Origin: Salegentibacter salegens
GTDB taxonomy: Bacteria; Bacteroidota; Bacteroidia; Flavobacteriales; Flavobacteriaceae
Assembly (NCBI RefSeq): GCF_900142975.1
Contig: NZ_LT670848.1
Location: 3,224,001-3,288,000, forward strand
Length of the DNA stretch: 64,000 nt
Reading direction: 5' to 3'
Shown here piece by piece: positions 37,018 through 47,800 of the stretch (position 1 is the stretch's first letter; every line of letters starts with the position of its first letter). Below the pieces are notes generated by a model. The model was not told the origin of the DNA. It was given only the letters and a program-made list of their open reading frames with translations, and searched no databases. The translations under genes and the position numbers were made by a program.

Positions 37018-37587
37018 ATGAAAAAAAACCTAAGAAACCTAATGATGCTTAGCCTGGTAGCGGGAACGCTATCTATGACCTCTTGCCGCGATGCCGAAGA
37101 AAAAAAGGATGAACCAGCAGAGCCTATGCAAAATGAAATGCACCAATCTGAAGATCAGGCTAAAATGAAAACTTATGAAGGCGAAACCTTAGAGGCCGAA
37201 TTTAAAGATGAAAATACTGCTGAAATCTATAATTTATATGTAGAAATTAAAGATGCTTTTGTAAATACCGATGCCGAAGCTGCAGGTGATAAAGCAGCTG
37301 AACTCGCAGAAAAGGCAGGGGAAAATAAAGAAATAGCTTCTGCTGCAATGCAAATAGCAGAAAATGATGATGTAAACACACAGCGGGAAAACTTTTCTAC
37401 ACTTACTGCGGCTATGGAACCTGTTTTACAGGACGCTTTAGAGTCGGGTGAGATTTATAAGCAATATTGTCCAATGGCTTTTGAAGGAAAAGGTGATTAC
37501 TGGTATTCTAACTCCAAAGATATTTTTAATCCGTATTACGGCAATAAAATGTTAAAGTGCGGTAGGGTAGAAGCTACTCTAAATTAA
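37018..37587 (+). CDS. DUF3347 lipoprotein, second copy
   Basis: Exported 189-residue lipoprotein (lipobox SMTSC) with an acidic, Met-containing linker and a DUF3347 domain ending in YKQYCPMAFEGKGDYWYSNS, NPYYGNKMLKCG. It is a paralogue of the protein at 32144 and of the adaptor C-terminus. It is the last gene of the module before a strong terminator. Confidence 0.88.
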   Translation: MKKNLRNLMMLSLVAGTLSMTSCRDAEEKKDEPAEPMQNEMHQSEDQAKMKTYEGETLEAEFKDENTAEIYNLYVEIKDAFVNTDAEAAGDKAAELAEKAGENKEIASAAMQIAENDDVNTQRENFSTLTAAMEPVLQDALESGEIYKQYCPMAFEGKGDYWYSNSKDIFNPYYGNKMLKCGRVEATLN

Positions 37588-37601
37588 GATAAAACTAATA
37601 G

Positions 37602-37628
37602 AGCCTATCGGCAAAATGCTGATAGGCT
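37602..37628 (+). terminator. Rho-independent terminator closing the metal module
   Basis: 11-bp stem AGCCTATCGGC / GCTGATAGGCT (one G-T pair) with loop AAAAT, followed by seven T residues. Confidence 0.9.
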
Positions 37629-37719
37629 TTTTTTGACAGGAAGTTTTTCCGAATAATAGCGGGATTTATTTGAAAAGTTCGTTTAGGAAGTTATATTACA
37701 AAGATTTAATAATAAGAAC

Positions 37720-39867
37720 ATGAAATTGTCTTCCATTGCCGGAATATTTCTGGCTATTTTTCTCTCTCTATCTTGTGCAAATGAATCTAAAAATAACTCG
37801 TCGAGTGAAAATCAATTAGATAAAGAACCAGAAGAGCACGAGTTTACAAATATGCTTGTAAATGAAACCAGTCCTTATTTATTACAGCACGCCCATAATC
37901 CTGTAAACTGGCACCCCTGGAGCGAAGAAACAATATCTAAAGCTAAGGAAGAAAATAAATTACTGGTTATTAGTATTGGTTATGCCGCCTGTCACTGGTG
38001 CCACGTGATGGAAGAGGAAAGTTTTGAAGACCCGGAAGTAGCTGAAATTATGAACAAGAATTTTATTTCGGTAAAGGTAGACAGGGAAGAGCGTCCAGAT
38101 GTAGATAATTTATATATGAATGCCGCACAGCTCATGACTGGGAGCGGAGGCTGGCCCTTAAATGTTTTGGCCCTGCCAGATGGAAAGCCTTTTTATGCAG
38201 GTACATATTATCCAAAGGAAGACTGGCTAAAGATCCTTAAGCACTTTGTAAAACTAAATAAAGACGATCCCAGCTCTATAGTAGAACAAGCCGAAAAGAT
38301 AACAGAGGGGATTCAATCTTTAGAGCAAATACCAATTGTTAAAAAAGAAACAGCTTTTTCTTTAGATGAGCTTGAAACTGCTTATACTCAATTAAAACCT
38401 AAAATAGATTTTGAAAAAGGGGGTAAAGTAGAAACACAAAAATTTCCGGTGGCGGGATTATGGAAATTTTTACTTCACTATAATTATTTAACTGACGATG
38501 CCAGCGCACTGGAAGCCGTAAATGTCACCCTTGAGAATATGGCTTTTGGTGGTCTCTACGATCATCTTGGCGGAGGTTTTGCCAGGTATTCTACCGATGA
38601 AGATTGGTTTGTACCTCACTTCGAAAAAATGCTCTATGATAATGCACAACTTATAGAGCTTTATTCCCAGGCCTGGCAAAAAACCCGGAATCCGCTTTAT
38701 AAACAGGTGGTTTACGAAAGTCTTGATTTTGTAGAACGGGAACTTACCGCTAAAAACGGAGCATTCTTTTCGTCACTCGATGCAGATACCGATGGGGAAG
38801 AAGGAAAGTTTTACGTTTGGACGGCCGATGAAATTGACACTCATTTAGATGGAGATTCTTCAATTTTTAAAGAGTATTACAATGTGGAAGAGGACGGCAA
38901 CTGGGAAGATGAAAAAAATATTTTACACAGGGAAAAAACCGATAAAGCATTTATTGAAGAGCACTCCTTATCTAGTAAAGAATTAAAAGGAATACTTTCT
39001 GATGGTAAAAATAAATTACTGAAAGAAAGGCAAAAGAGAACTTTACCGGCTCTTGATGATAAGGTACTTACTTCGTGGAACGCTTTAATGATAAAAGCTT
39101 ACCTGAATGCCTATAAGGCTTTTGATGAAAAACGATTTTTAGATGCCGCTCTTAAAAATGCCAGTTTTTTAAATGAAAATGTAATAGCAGAAAATGGTGC
39201 CGTTACCAGGAATTATAAAAATGGGGAGACCAGCATTCCTGGTTTTTTAGATGATTATGCCTTTGTGATTTCTGCCTTCATCGATCTTTATCAGGCTACA
39301 TTCGATGAAAAATGGCTATTTCAGGCCAGGGATCTTACAAATTATACAAAAGAACACTTTTTTGATCCTTCTTCCGGAATGTTCTATTACACCCATGATG
39401 ATCATTCCGGTCTAATTACCCGCCAGAAGGAAATTCTGGATAATGTTATTCCTTCATCTAATTCAGAAATGGCAAAAAACCTTTTAATTTTGGGACATTA
39501 TTTCTACGATAGTGAAAACAAGGATCTTGCGAAACAAATGTTGCAAAATGTGCAGAAAGATTTAAAAGAATATCCAGATTTCTATGCTAACTGGGCTATA
39601 GTTGAAGCTCTCCTTGTAAAACCTCCATTTGAGGTAGCAATAGTTGGAGACGATTTTAATAGCGTGAAAAAAGAATTAAACCGTGATTATCTTCCGAATG
39701 TTCTGTTAATGGGTGGGAAGCAAGAAGGTAATTTAGAATTATTAAAAGGTAAATTCATAGAAGGTCAAACCACAATTTATGTATGTAAAGATCACGTATG
39801 TAAGTTTCCCGTGACCACAGCAGGTGAAGCTTTGCAGCAAATAAATGAATCGGGAGGTTTTTGGTAA
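37720..39867 (+). CDS. Thioredoxin-domain DUF255 (YyaL/SPATA20-type) lipoprotein
   Basis: 715-residue protein with N-terminal thioredoxin-like DUF255 domain and C-terminal (alpha/alpha)6-barrel-like domain. The DUF255 signature is clear: [36 protein letters not shown] (active-site CHWC near residue 95), [15 protein letters not shown] and [18 protein letters not shown]. The barrel part contains [21 protein letters not shown]. Unlike many relatives it starts with a lipoprotein signal ([10 protein letters not shown]), so it is expected outside the cytoplasm. Function is not established. Confidence 0.9.
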   Translation: MKLSSIAGIFLAIFLSLSCANESKNNSSSENQLDKEPEEHEFTNMLVNETSPYLLQHAHNPVNWHPWSEETISKAKEENKLLVISIGYAACHWCHVMEEESFEDPEVAEIMNKNFISVKVDREERPDVDNLYMNAAQLMTGSGGWPLNVLALPDGKPFYAGTYYPKEDWLKILKHFVKLNKDDPSSIVEQAEKITEGIQSLEQIPIVKKETAFSLDELETAYTQLKPKIDFEKGGKVETQKFPVAGLWKFLLHYNYLTDDASALEAVNVTLENMAFGGLYDHLGGGFARYSTDEDWFVPHFEKMLYDNAQLIELYSQAWQKTRNPLYKQVVYESLDFVERELTAKNGAFFSSLDADTDGEEGKFYVWTADEIDTHLDGDSSIFKEYYNVEEDGNWEDEKNILHREKTDKAFIEEHSLSSKELKGILSDGKNKLLKERQKRTLPALDDKVLTSWNALMIKAYLNAYKAFDEKRFLDAALKNASFLNENVIAENGAVTRNYKNGETSIPGFLDDYAFVISAFIDLYQATFDEKWLFQARDLTNYTKEHFFDPSSGMFYYTHDDHSGLITRQKEILDNVIPSSNSEMAKNLLILGHYFYDSENKDLAKQMLQNVQKDLKEYPDFYANWAIVEALLVKPPFEVAIVGDDFNSVKKELNRDYLPNVLLMGGKQEGNLELLKGKFIEGQTTIYVCKDHVCKFPVTTAGEALQQINESGGFW

Positions 39868-39918
39868 GTATAAGCAGGGTTATCCTGAAATTTTATTTCA
39901 ATTTTAATAGTTTTTTTT

Positions 39919-39930
39919 CGCAATCGAAAT
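39919..39930 (+). promoter_or_regulatory. CGCAATCGA-type half box upstream of GH9
   Basis: CGCAATCGAAAT shares nine bases with the palindromic box at 40166. As a half site it may be an auxiliary operator, or chance. Confidence 0.25.
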
Positions 39931-40165
39931 CCTTGTGGGACTATTTTGGTAAAAATTGTCTGTTTTAAGGTGAGTTTTGTCATCCATAAAGCGAAGTATC
40001 TAGATTCAGTTTTAAGATTTTTTGCTTTACTGAATAGAAAGGTATATTTTTAAGAAATAATACGATTTTTCGGAATTAAATTATCAGGAATAATAGCAAA
40101 CTGCTCTTAAATTTTCAGGATGAAATATAATTTATACTTTTTCTGGGGGTGTCCTCACCTTCGTT

Positions 40166-40179
40166 ACGCAATCGATTGT
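40166..40179 (+). promoter_or_regulatory. Putative LacI-type operator upstream of GH9
   Basis: ACGCAATCGATTGT with the perfect palindrome CAATCGATTG (40169-40178), 83 bases before the GH9 start. The central CG and CGCAA arm resemble LacI-family operators. Relatives stand upstream of susC and of the haloperoxidase gene. Confidence 0.45.
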
Positions 40180-40262
40180 TTCTGGTGACTCTGTAGTAAT
40201 TCTGAAGGTTTTTCCTCGATTTTTAACCTATAAAACTTAAGCTTTTAAAACCAATAAGCATT

Positions 40263-42788
40263 ATGAAGAAAATTACACAAGAATCTTATTTAAGAAAGAA
40301 CCCGCTAATCTTCCAGAAGCTCTTGTTAAAGGGAGTTTGTCTAAGCATATTTTTATTGGCAGGCAATTTATTTGCTCAAACTTCGCCATTGACGCTTAAT
40401 GAAGAAGAATATTTTGAAAAGCCAGGTGTGAACATCCTGGTTTTCAGTAATTGGTATGACGGCCTATTTAGTGATTCAAAAATAAGTGGTATAGAAGTTA
40501 TTCACCACGGAGTGAGAACAGTGACAAACGGAGATGTTAGGTTACACGCCACCCCGGAACAATGGGACGCGATTCCCACTTTTTTAAAAAGGGAAGTGGA
40601 TAGGGAAAATAATCGCATAGATACTTATGAAAAATACCCCGACTATGATTTTGAATATATGATACGGGCTGAAAGAGATGGAGATGAAGTAGTTTTGAGT
40701 GTACACTTAGAAAATCCCATTCCCGAAGCATTACATGGAAAAGCCGGCTTTAATCTGGAATTTATACCCTCGGCCTATTCAGAAAAAACATATTATATGG
40801 ACGGGGAAGGAGGAAATTTTCCGTTATATCCTCACAGTAGCATGGAAAAAGATTCTACTGGTTACACCGCACCAAAGCCTTTTGCTGAAGGAAAAACCCT
40901 GGTAGTAGCTCCGGGAGATCCTGAACGAAAAATTACCATTGTTTCAAATGAAGCCAAATTAATGCTACATGATGGAAGGGACAAAGCACAAAATGGCTGG
41001 TTTGTGGTTAGGAGTTTACTTCCTGAAGGCAAAACAGGCAAAGTTTTAGAGTGGCGATTAAACGTTAACTCTACCCCAGATTGGACACGTAAGCCGGTTA
41101 TTGGTCATTCCCAGGTTGGTTATCACCCCAATCAGGAAAAAGTTGCAGTTATTGAACTGGATAAAAATGATTCTCCTGCTTCACAGGCTACGCTTTATAA
41201 GTTAGATGAAAGGGGAGAGCAGGTAGAAAAACATACAGCTGCCTTATCTAATTGGGGACAGTATACAAGGTATGAATATTTATATTTCGATTTTTCTGAA
41301 GTAAAAGAAGAAGGCTTATATGTTATCTCTTATAAAGACGAAACTACTGCTCCTTTTCGAATTAGTGAAGGTGTTTATGAAAAGGCCTGGCACCCAACAA
41401 ACGATGTTTTTTTTCCAGTACAAATGGATCATATGTTAGTAAACGAAGCCTATAGGGTTTGGCACGGCGCTTCTCACCTGGATGATGCATTGCAGGCTCC
41501 CGTTAATCATGAGCATTTTGACCTCTATGCCCAGGGGGCAACAACAGATACCGATTATAAACCTGGAGAGCATATACCTGGGCTTAATATTGGAGGCTGG
41601 TATGATGCCGGCGATTATGATATAAGAACGCAAACCCAGTATTATGTGGTCTCAAATCTTGCGCATGCCTATGAAGATTTTAATCTGCAGCGTGATCAAA
41701 CTTTAGTTGATTACGATTCCAAATATGTAGATCTACATACTCCTGATGGAAAGCCTGATATTCTTCAGCAAATTGAACACGGAACCTTGGGTTTAATAGC
41801 GCAGCACCGTGCTCTTGGGAGGGCGATTCCCGGAATTATTGTGCCTGATATTTCCCAGTATACCCATTTGGGAGACGGTCTAACCATGACAGATAACCTG
41901 ATATATGATAAAGAAATGGATCCCCTGGAAACTGATGGATACAGAAGTGGGAAATTTGATGACAGATGGGCCTTTACAAGTAAAAGCACACCTTTAAATT
42001 ATGGTTCTATAGCGGCATTAGCGGCTGCTAGCCGGGTTCTTAAAGGTTACAATGATAAACTGGCAGAAGAGTGTATAAACACCGCTATAAATGTTTGGAA
42101 AGAAGAGCATTCAAAAGAACCCGATCTTTTTCATCACGGTAATACTACCGGAGGCTCATTAGAAGACGAAGAATTGAAGGCAGCGGTAGAATTATTACTT
42201 TCTACCAAAGATGAAATGTATGCTACACGTATAAAGGAGATGTGGGCTACAGTAGATAAAAACTTTAATCTTCATGCAGGTCGTGCAATAAAGATTTTAG
42301 CATTTATGGATGAGGATTTTAAACAGAAAATTAGAAACAGGGCACAAGCCTACAAAGATGAAATGGCAGAGCACCGTGAAGAAAATCCATACGGTGTGCC
42401 AATTGGTAGAAGAGGTTGGGCTGGCAATGGTCAAATTGTGGCCAATGCAATTAATAATTACCATCTCCACAAGGAATTTCCTGATCTTATTGATAAAGAA
42501 GAAGTCTTTAAGGGGCTTAATTATCTATACGGAACTCATCCCGATTCAGATATTTCTTTTGTTTCTGGAGTAGGAACAAAATCTAAAAAAGTAGCATATG
42601 GAATGAACCGCGCAGATTTTTCGTTTATTGCCGGAGGAGTAGTACCTGGAGTTCTTATTTTAAAACCAGATTATCCTGAAAATAAAGAAGATTGGCCTTT
42701 TTTATGGGGAGAAAATGAATATGTGGTAAATGTTGGTGCATCTTATATCTATCTCGTGAATGCCGTTCGTGATCTGCTTAATGAATAA
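40263..42788 (+). CDS. Glycoside hydrolase family 9 enzyme with Ig-like N-domain
   Basis: Secreted endo-acting or exo-acting beta-glucanase/glucosidase of family GH9. A signal peptide ends near residue 40 (LAGNLFAQ). Residues about 45-265 are an extra N-terminal domain I cannot name; about 275-375 is the cellulase Ig-like domain (KPVIGHSQVGYHPNQEKVAVIE). The catalytic (alpha/alpha)6 domain follows, with the base motif GGWYDAGDYDIRTQTQ (Asp448, Asp451) and the acid in WGENEYVVNVGASYIYLVNAV (Glu819). GRRGWAGNGQIVANAINNY and YLYGTHPDSDISFVSG are GH9-like. 841 residues. No carbohydrate-binding module or C-terminal sorting domain is seen. Confidence 0.9.
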   Translation: MKKITQESYLRKNPLIFQKLLLKGVCLSIFLLAGNLFAQTSPLTLNEEEYFEKPGVNILVFSNWYDGLFSDSKISGIEVIHHGVRTVTNGDVRLHATPEQWDAIPTFLKREVDRENNRIDTYEKYPDYDFEYMIRAERDGDEVVLSVHLENPIPEALHGKAGFNLEFIPSAYSEKTYYMDGEGGNFPLYPHSSMEKDSTGYTAPKPFAEGKTLVVAPGDPERKITIVSNEAKLMLHDGRDKAQNGWFVVRSLLPEGKTGKVLEWRLNVNSTPDWTRKPVIGHSQVGYHPNQEKVAVIELDKNDSPASQATLYKLDERGEQVEKHTAALSNWGQYTRYEYLYFDFSEVKEEGLYVISYKDETTAPFRISEGVYEKAWHPTNDVFFPVQMDHMLVNEAYRVWHGASHLDDALQAPVNHEHFDLYAQGATTDTDYKPGEHIPGLNIGGWYDAGDYDIRTQTQYYVVSNLAHAYEDFNLQRDQTLVDYDSKYVDLHTPDGKPDILQQIEHGTLGLIAQHRALGRAIPGIIVPDISQYTHLGDGLTMTDNLIYDKEMDPLETDGYRSGKFDDRWAFTSKSTPLNYGSIAALAAASRVLKGYNDKLAEECINTAINVWKEEHSKEPDLFHHGNTTGGSLEDEELKAAVELLLSTKDEMYATRIKEMWATVDKNFNLHAGRAIKILAFMDEDFKQKIRNRAQAYKDEMAEHREENPYGVPIGRRGWAGNGQIVANAINNYHLHKEFPDLIDKEEVFKGLNYLYGTHPDSDISFVSGVGTKSKKVAYGMNRADFSFIAGGVVPGVLILKPDYPENKEDWPFLWGENEYVVNVGASYIYLVNAVRDLLNE

Positions 42789-42882
42789 CTTAAGTATCTT
42801 AAAACTTGATAATTCTCGGATTGAAGAAAATGATAGCTGATGTTTTAGTAAGAATAATTTGAAAACTTTGACTATAAAAATA

Positions 42883-42910
42883 AAAAATCTGGCATCAAGG
42901 CCAGATTTTT
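42883..42910 (+). terminator. Rho-independent terminator after GH9
   Basis: 10-bp stem AAAAATCTGG / CCAGATTTTT with an 8-base loop and T-run, 94 bases after the GH9 stop. Confidence 0.8.
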
Positions 42911-42914
42911 TATT

Positions 42915-43023
42915 ACTCGATAATCGAGATGTAATGCTCCGTCCCGACATTCTCGGGATGCCTCGATATTAAAATTATTATTTTCTATGAATGCCTCACG
43001 AGCTTGCCCTAAGGTAGTTTACT
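42915..43023 (+). repeat. Dispersed CTCGATAATCGAG repeat, long copy B
   Basis: Aligns over about 109 bases with 14258-14365. This copy additionally has a good internal hairpin, TCCCGA-CATTC-TCGGGA. It lies directly after the GH9 terminator and, like copy A, between convergent genes. Confidence 0.75.
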
Positions 43024-43318
43024 ACCATAACTGTTTACTTAATTTTTGATTTACCTCATTTAAAGCTGAATTTGTTTCAAAACCTTCTGGAAGCTTGGTG
43101 AGTGGCAGTGGAAACTTACAAAATTCTTAAAAAGGTTGGTGTAGATGTTTGTAGGTTCCGGCAACGCTTTTAAATTGTATTTTAATCTCAATATGATCCT
43201 TTGCTGATTGCTGAATACTTATTCTATTTGCTTGCGATAATTTTCTTCCCACCAACTTAGCTATTTTTCCATTATTATCTATTCTGATTAAATCTGAACA
43301 TAAAAAAAGCCCTTTCAA
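43024..43318 (-). pseudogene. Possible gene remnant between GH9 and susD
   Basis: Read on the minus strand, one frame is open except for a single in-frame TAA after HLHQPF and gives protein-like text on both sides: LIRIDNNGKIAKLVGRKLSQ before and KFPLPLTKLPEGFETNSALN after. There is no good start and no recognised family. It may be the decayed 3' end of a gene; chance is a real alternative. Confidence 0.2.
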
Positions 43319-43335
43319 ACTAATGAAAGGGCTTT
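43306..43335 (-). terminator. Rho-independent terminator after susD
   Basis: 11-bp stem AAAGCCCTTTC / GAAAGGGCTTT with an 8-base loop; on the minus strand it is followed by a T-run. It lies 22 bases beyond the susD stop. Confidence 0.85.
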
Positions 43336-43357
43336 GAATTTATTAACTGAATACTTA

Positions 43358-44830
43358 TTAGTATCCTGGATTCTGATCTTCCGCACTTATACCGTCGTTT
43401 GCAGAAATTTCATCATTAGGAATAGGCCAGATTTCGTGTTTTCCTGCCTGGAAACCAAATTCAGAAAGGTAATCGGCAGCAAGTCCCCATCTTACAAGAT
43501 CTGGGAAACGTACTTGTTCACCGGCTAATTCTACCATTCTTTCATGTACTATGGCGTCAAACACTTCGTTCTGGGAAAGACCGTCAGAAAGAGGGCTTAA
43601 TCCTGCGCGCTCTCTTACTTCATTGATATAATCAATTGCCAGTGATTTATCACCACTTACCATTGCATTTTCAGCCTCAGCCATCATTAAAAGAACATCG
43701 GCATATCGAATAACTTTCATATTTATTCCGGAAGCCTGATCTTCATTCACATCTTTGTAATAATTCTGGTACTTTCTCCAGGCAGCATCTCTTTCCAGAG
43801 GTAATTCTTCAATTACACCACCTGCAAAAGTATCACCTGGGAAATAGAAAGTTTCATCACGTCTAATATCACCGTCTTCGTATTCATCAACCAGAACTGG
43901 ATTAGGGTATACATTAAACCAATCGTTGAAACCATACTCCTGGCCACGGAAGGTAACTTCATTTGCATCTTCACCAGCTGCGTTAGAGTCCCATACGGCA
44001 GAGTTACCCATATCATCATCATACTGAATTTCAAAGATTGATTCTGGGCCAAATTCTTCTTCTTCTCTGAAGTTTGCAAAATAATCTTCTTCCAGAGAAT
44101 ATTGTCCGTAAATATTCTCAAAAGCAGCTAAAGCCTCATCGTACTCTTCAAGATAAAGGTGTGTTTTTCCTAAAAGTGCAAAAGCTGCGCCTTGAGTAGC
44201 TCTACCATTTTCAGTACGATCTTTATTCCATAAAGTCTGGCTGGCATCATTTAAATCAACTATTATCTGGTCGTAAACCTGGTCTGCAGGAGTTCTAGGG
44301 AACCCTGATCCATCTTCAGGAACTGTTGTAATTAAAGGCACGTCGCCAAAACGGGTTACCAATAAGAAATAGTAAAAAGCTCTCATATACTTGGCTTCTC
44401 CAATAAATCTTGCTTTTTTCTCATCACTTAACAATGAAGATGGAATTTCATTAATTCTATCTGCATTATCAATCACAAAATTTGCTTTGTTGATTCCTCT
44501 AAAGCAGGCATCCCAATACCACGCGATTGGAGGGTGGCTCGCATCAAAAGACCATTCCTGATAAACTCTTTTATCTGCTTCCAGTTGTGGATTCCCCAGA
44601 GCTTCGCGAGACATAATATCCATCGCAAAGAATAAAGTTCTGGTGTATAATCCTATAGTTTGTGTATTGGCATATACTGCATTCACTGCCGATTGCACCT
44701 GGGCTTCTGTCCTAAAATAGGTTTCAGGAGAAAGACCACTAGGGTTTGTTAGTTCAAAATCTTCTTCCTCACATCCGTTTACTACGAACAATGTGGCAAA
44801 GACCATTAATATTATTTTTATTTTTTTCAT
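43358..44830 (-). CDS. SusD/RagB family nutrient-binding outer-membrane lipoprotein
   Basis: Surface lid that captures glycans or other nutrients for the SusC channel. Lipobox VVNGC, then the SusD N-terminal domain (LSPETYFRTEAQVQSAVNAVYA), TPR-like helices (AKYMRAFYYFLLVTRFGDVPL, QGAAFALLGKTHLYLEEYDEALAAF) and the C-terminal part (VIRYADVLLMMAEAENA, YINEVRERAGLSPL, HERMVELAGEQVRFPDLVRWG). It ends with IPNDEISAN...DQNPGY as is usual. 490 residues. Twelve bases separate it from susC. Confidence 0.95.
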   Translation of the reverse strand: MKKIKIILMVFATLFVVNGCEEEDFELTNPSGLSPETYFRTEAQVQSAVNAVYANTQTIGLYTRTLFFAMDIMSREALGNPQLEADKRVYQEWSFDASHPPIAWYWDACFRGINKANFVIDNADRINEIPSSLLSDEKKARFIGEAKYMRAFYYFLLVTRFGDVPLITTVPEDGSGFPRTPADQVYDQIIVDLNDASQTLWNKDRTENGRATQGAAFALLGKTHLYLEEYDEALAAFENIYGQYSLEEDYFANFREEEEFGPESIFEIQYDDDMGNSAVWDSNAAGEDANEVTFRGQEYGFNDWFNVYPNPVLVDEYEDGDIRRDETFYFPGDTFAGGVIEELPLERDAAWRKYQNYYKDVNEDQASGINMKVIRYADVLLMMAEAENAMVSGDKSLAIDYINEVRERAGLSPLSDGLSQNEVFDAIVHERMVELAGEQVRFPDLVRWGLAADYLSEFGFQAGKHEIWPIPNDEISANDGISAEDQNPGY

Positions 44831-44842
44831 AATTGTATTTTT

Positions 44843-47800
44843 TTAAAATCCTAATTGTAGACCAAATGTTAATGAAGTAGGCTGAGGATATAAACCTCTA
44901 TCAATACCTATCGCCCCGGCACCCTGTTGCAACACGTTATCAACACCAATTTCTGGATCAAGTCCGGAATAATCGGTTAAGGTAATCAAGTTTTGTCCAC
45001 TTATGTATATTCTTAGATTGGCAAGAGATTCACCAAATATATTTTCATCAAAAGTATATCCAATATTTAAATTCTTAAGCCTGGTATAAGAACCATCTTC
45101 TACAAAACGATCTGAAGCATTTAGGTTTTGTGGAGCTCCTAAAGCACGTGGTATCGTGTTTGAAGTTCCTTCTCCAGTCCATCTATTCAAAACAGCTACA
45201 CCACTATTAAATAGTCTTGGCATTCCTTCAAGATCATATAAGTTAGTATTATAGATCTCGTGACCATACGCGCCCTGAATAAACATAGAAATATCAAAAT
45301 TCTTATACTGAGCACTTAAATTAAGTCCCATAGTAAGTGTTGGGTATGGATTCCCTATTACTGTTTTATCTGCAGCGGTGATATCTCCATCTCCGTTAAG
45401 ATCCTGGAATCTAATATCTCCCGGTTGCACGGCTGTTTGATCTGGATTAGCTGTAAATACCTCATCAACTTCTGCTTGATTTTGGTATATACCATCAGTT
45501 TTTAAACCATAGAAGTGAAATAAAGTTTCTCCCGGAGCAATTCTGGTAAGATATTCATTTTCAAAAAATCCTCCCTGAACCTGGTCCAGGCTACCAATAG
45601 AAAGCACTTCATTCTTACTGGTTCCCAGGTTTAAATTGGCAGACCAGGTAAATTCACCTTCGTAATCGTTATATCCAAGATCAGCCTCAAAACCGGTTGT
45701 TTCTACAGATCCAACATTAGAAGCGATTGTTGGCACATTATAACCTAAGCTAAGTGGAAGTGGCAATTCATAAAGAAGATCGTCACTTTGATTACTATAA
45801 TATTCAAGGGATAGGGTTAATGCATTATTAAACATACCTAAATCCAATCCTATATTCTTCATAGTAACTTCCTCCCATTTAAGGTTTTGATTGGGAAGTC
45901 CTTCAGCAGTAGTACCCTGTACAGCTGCGCCTCCAATTGGGTAAATAAAGCTTGTAACAAGTGTAGAAGCATAACGATAATTACCAATCTGGTCGTTACC
46001 GGTTGTACCCCAACTACCTCTAATTTTGAAATTGTTGAAGTCTGTATCTTCCATAAAACTTTCCTTGGCTACATTCCAACCTGCAGAAACAGACCAGAAA
46101 GTACCCCAACGGTTGTTAGCACCAAAACGGCTGGATGCATCTTGACGATAAGATCCAGATAAAAGATATTTTTGATCAAAATTATAATTTAATCGTCCTA
46201 AATAACCAACTCTTCTGTATTCTGAAGAAGCTGAAGACAAGCCTGCTTGATTCAGAGATAGTTCTTCTACATCATCAGTAATAGGATTCTGGCTGCTTGC
46301 ATCCAGGCTTTCACTATCAATAGTTTGATCTTCTGCTAAAACTAAAACTTCAAAGTTGTGGAAATCTGCTACCTCAAATTTGTAGTTTAAGCTATTGGTA
46401 AGTGTAAGCGATTGATTGGTCCCACTATTTTTAGTGATTTGAGCAAAACCAAATTGATGGGTTCCACCATTACTATCATCGTTATAAGAAGGAATAAAAT
46501 TATTATTGTTATACTTATAATAATCAATACCTGCCTGGCTCTTAAAAGTAAGTCCGTCAATTATTTCATATTCAGCAAAAAGGCTACCTAGAATAGTAAG
46601 TCCCTTATTCTCTGCACTTCCTAAGGTTTGCACTCTAACCGGGTTGGCCGCATCCTGACCGTCTAGCGCCGAGTTTGGTCCCTGGAAGCCGCCCCTGTTA
46701 TCGGGGTTATAAACACTTAAATAAGGAGCCGATTTTATAGCGTGTTCTATTATTGATCTACCTCCATCTTCTCTTTCAGGATTTTGTAAAGTGAAAGCCA
46801 CATTTAAGGTTTGACCAAAACTAAGTTTCCCAAAATTAAAGTTACTATTAGATCTAAAATTGAAACGTTCAAATTCTGTTTCTATAACCGCACCTTCCTG
46901 GTTAAGGTATCCTCCTGAAAATCTAAAATTACTGTTTTCATTACCCCCGGAAAGTCCAAGGTTGATACTTTTCATAACTCCAGTTCTAAAAATTTCATCC
47001 TGCCAGTCTGTATTATTGTCAATAAAGTCTGCATACTCAGGATTTGTAAGACGCTCCGGATCAGTATCTGTTACCTCTCTTGCATATTGTATGTATTGCT
47101 CTCTATTTAATAAGTCGTAACGATTATTATTAAATTGTACCCCGGTATAAGTGTCAAGACTTAGCTGCGCTTTTTGTGAAGCTGTTCCAGATTTGGTGGT
47201 AACAAGTACAACACCGTTTGCACCTCTAGAACCGTAAACAGCTGTAGTAGAAGCATCTTTAAGAACTTGTATATTCTCAATATCATTTGGGTTTAGACTA
47301 CCCAATCCACCTGCGATAACACCATCTATAACATATAAAGGGTCGTTATTATTAGGTGAGGCCAATCCTCTAATCCTAACCGCAGGAGAGTTCCCTGGAG
47401 AACCTGAGTTAATTACGGTAACACCAGAAGCTCTACCCTGTAAAGCTTGCTCTGCGGTTGATACCGGTAAACTATTAATCTCTTCTGTACTAATAGAAGA
47501 TATAGCTCCTGTAACTTCAGCACGGCTTTGGGTACCATACCCTACCACTATAACGTCGTCCAGGGATTCTGACGCGGCTACTAAATTTACATCAATAACG
47601 CTTTGATCGTTAACGGCAATTTCCTGGGTTTGATAACTTATATAGCTAAAAACGAGAACTGCGTCATCGCTTACCTCTATACTATAATTTCCATCAAAAT
47701 CTGTAGTTGTACCGTTGGAGGTTCCTCGCTCTATGACATTCACTCCAGGTATAGGTCCTGATTCGTCACTTACTGTTCCCGTAACGGTTTGTTGGGCTGT

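Larger units (their letters stand above)
39868..40262. other. 395-base intergenic region upstream of GH9
   Basis: AT-rich DNA without a credible gene. It contains two similar boxes, CGCAATCGAAAT (39919-39930) and ACGCAATCGATTGT (40166-40179), but no clear TANNTTTG element or terminator. Confidence 0.6.
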
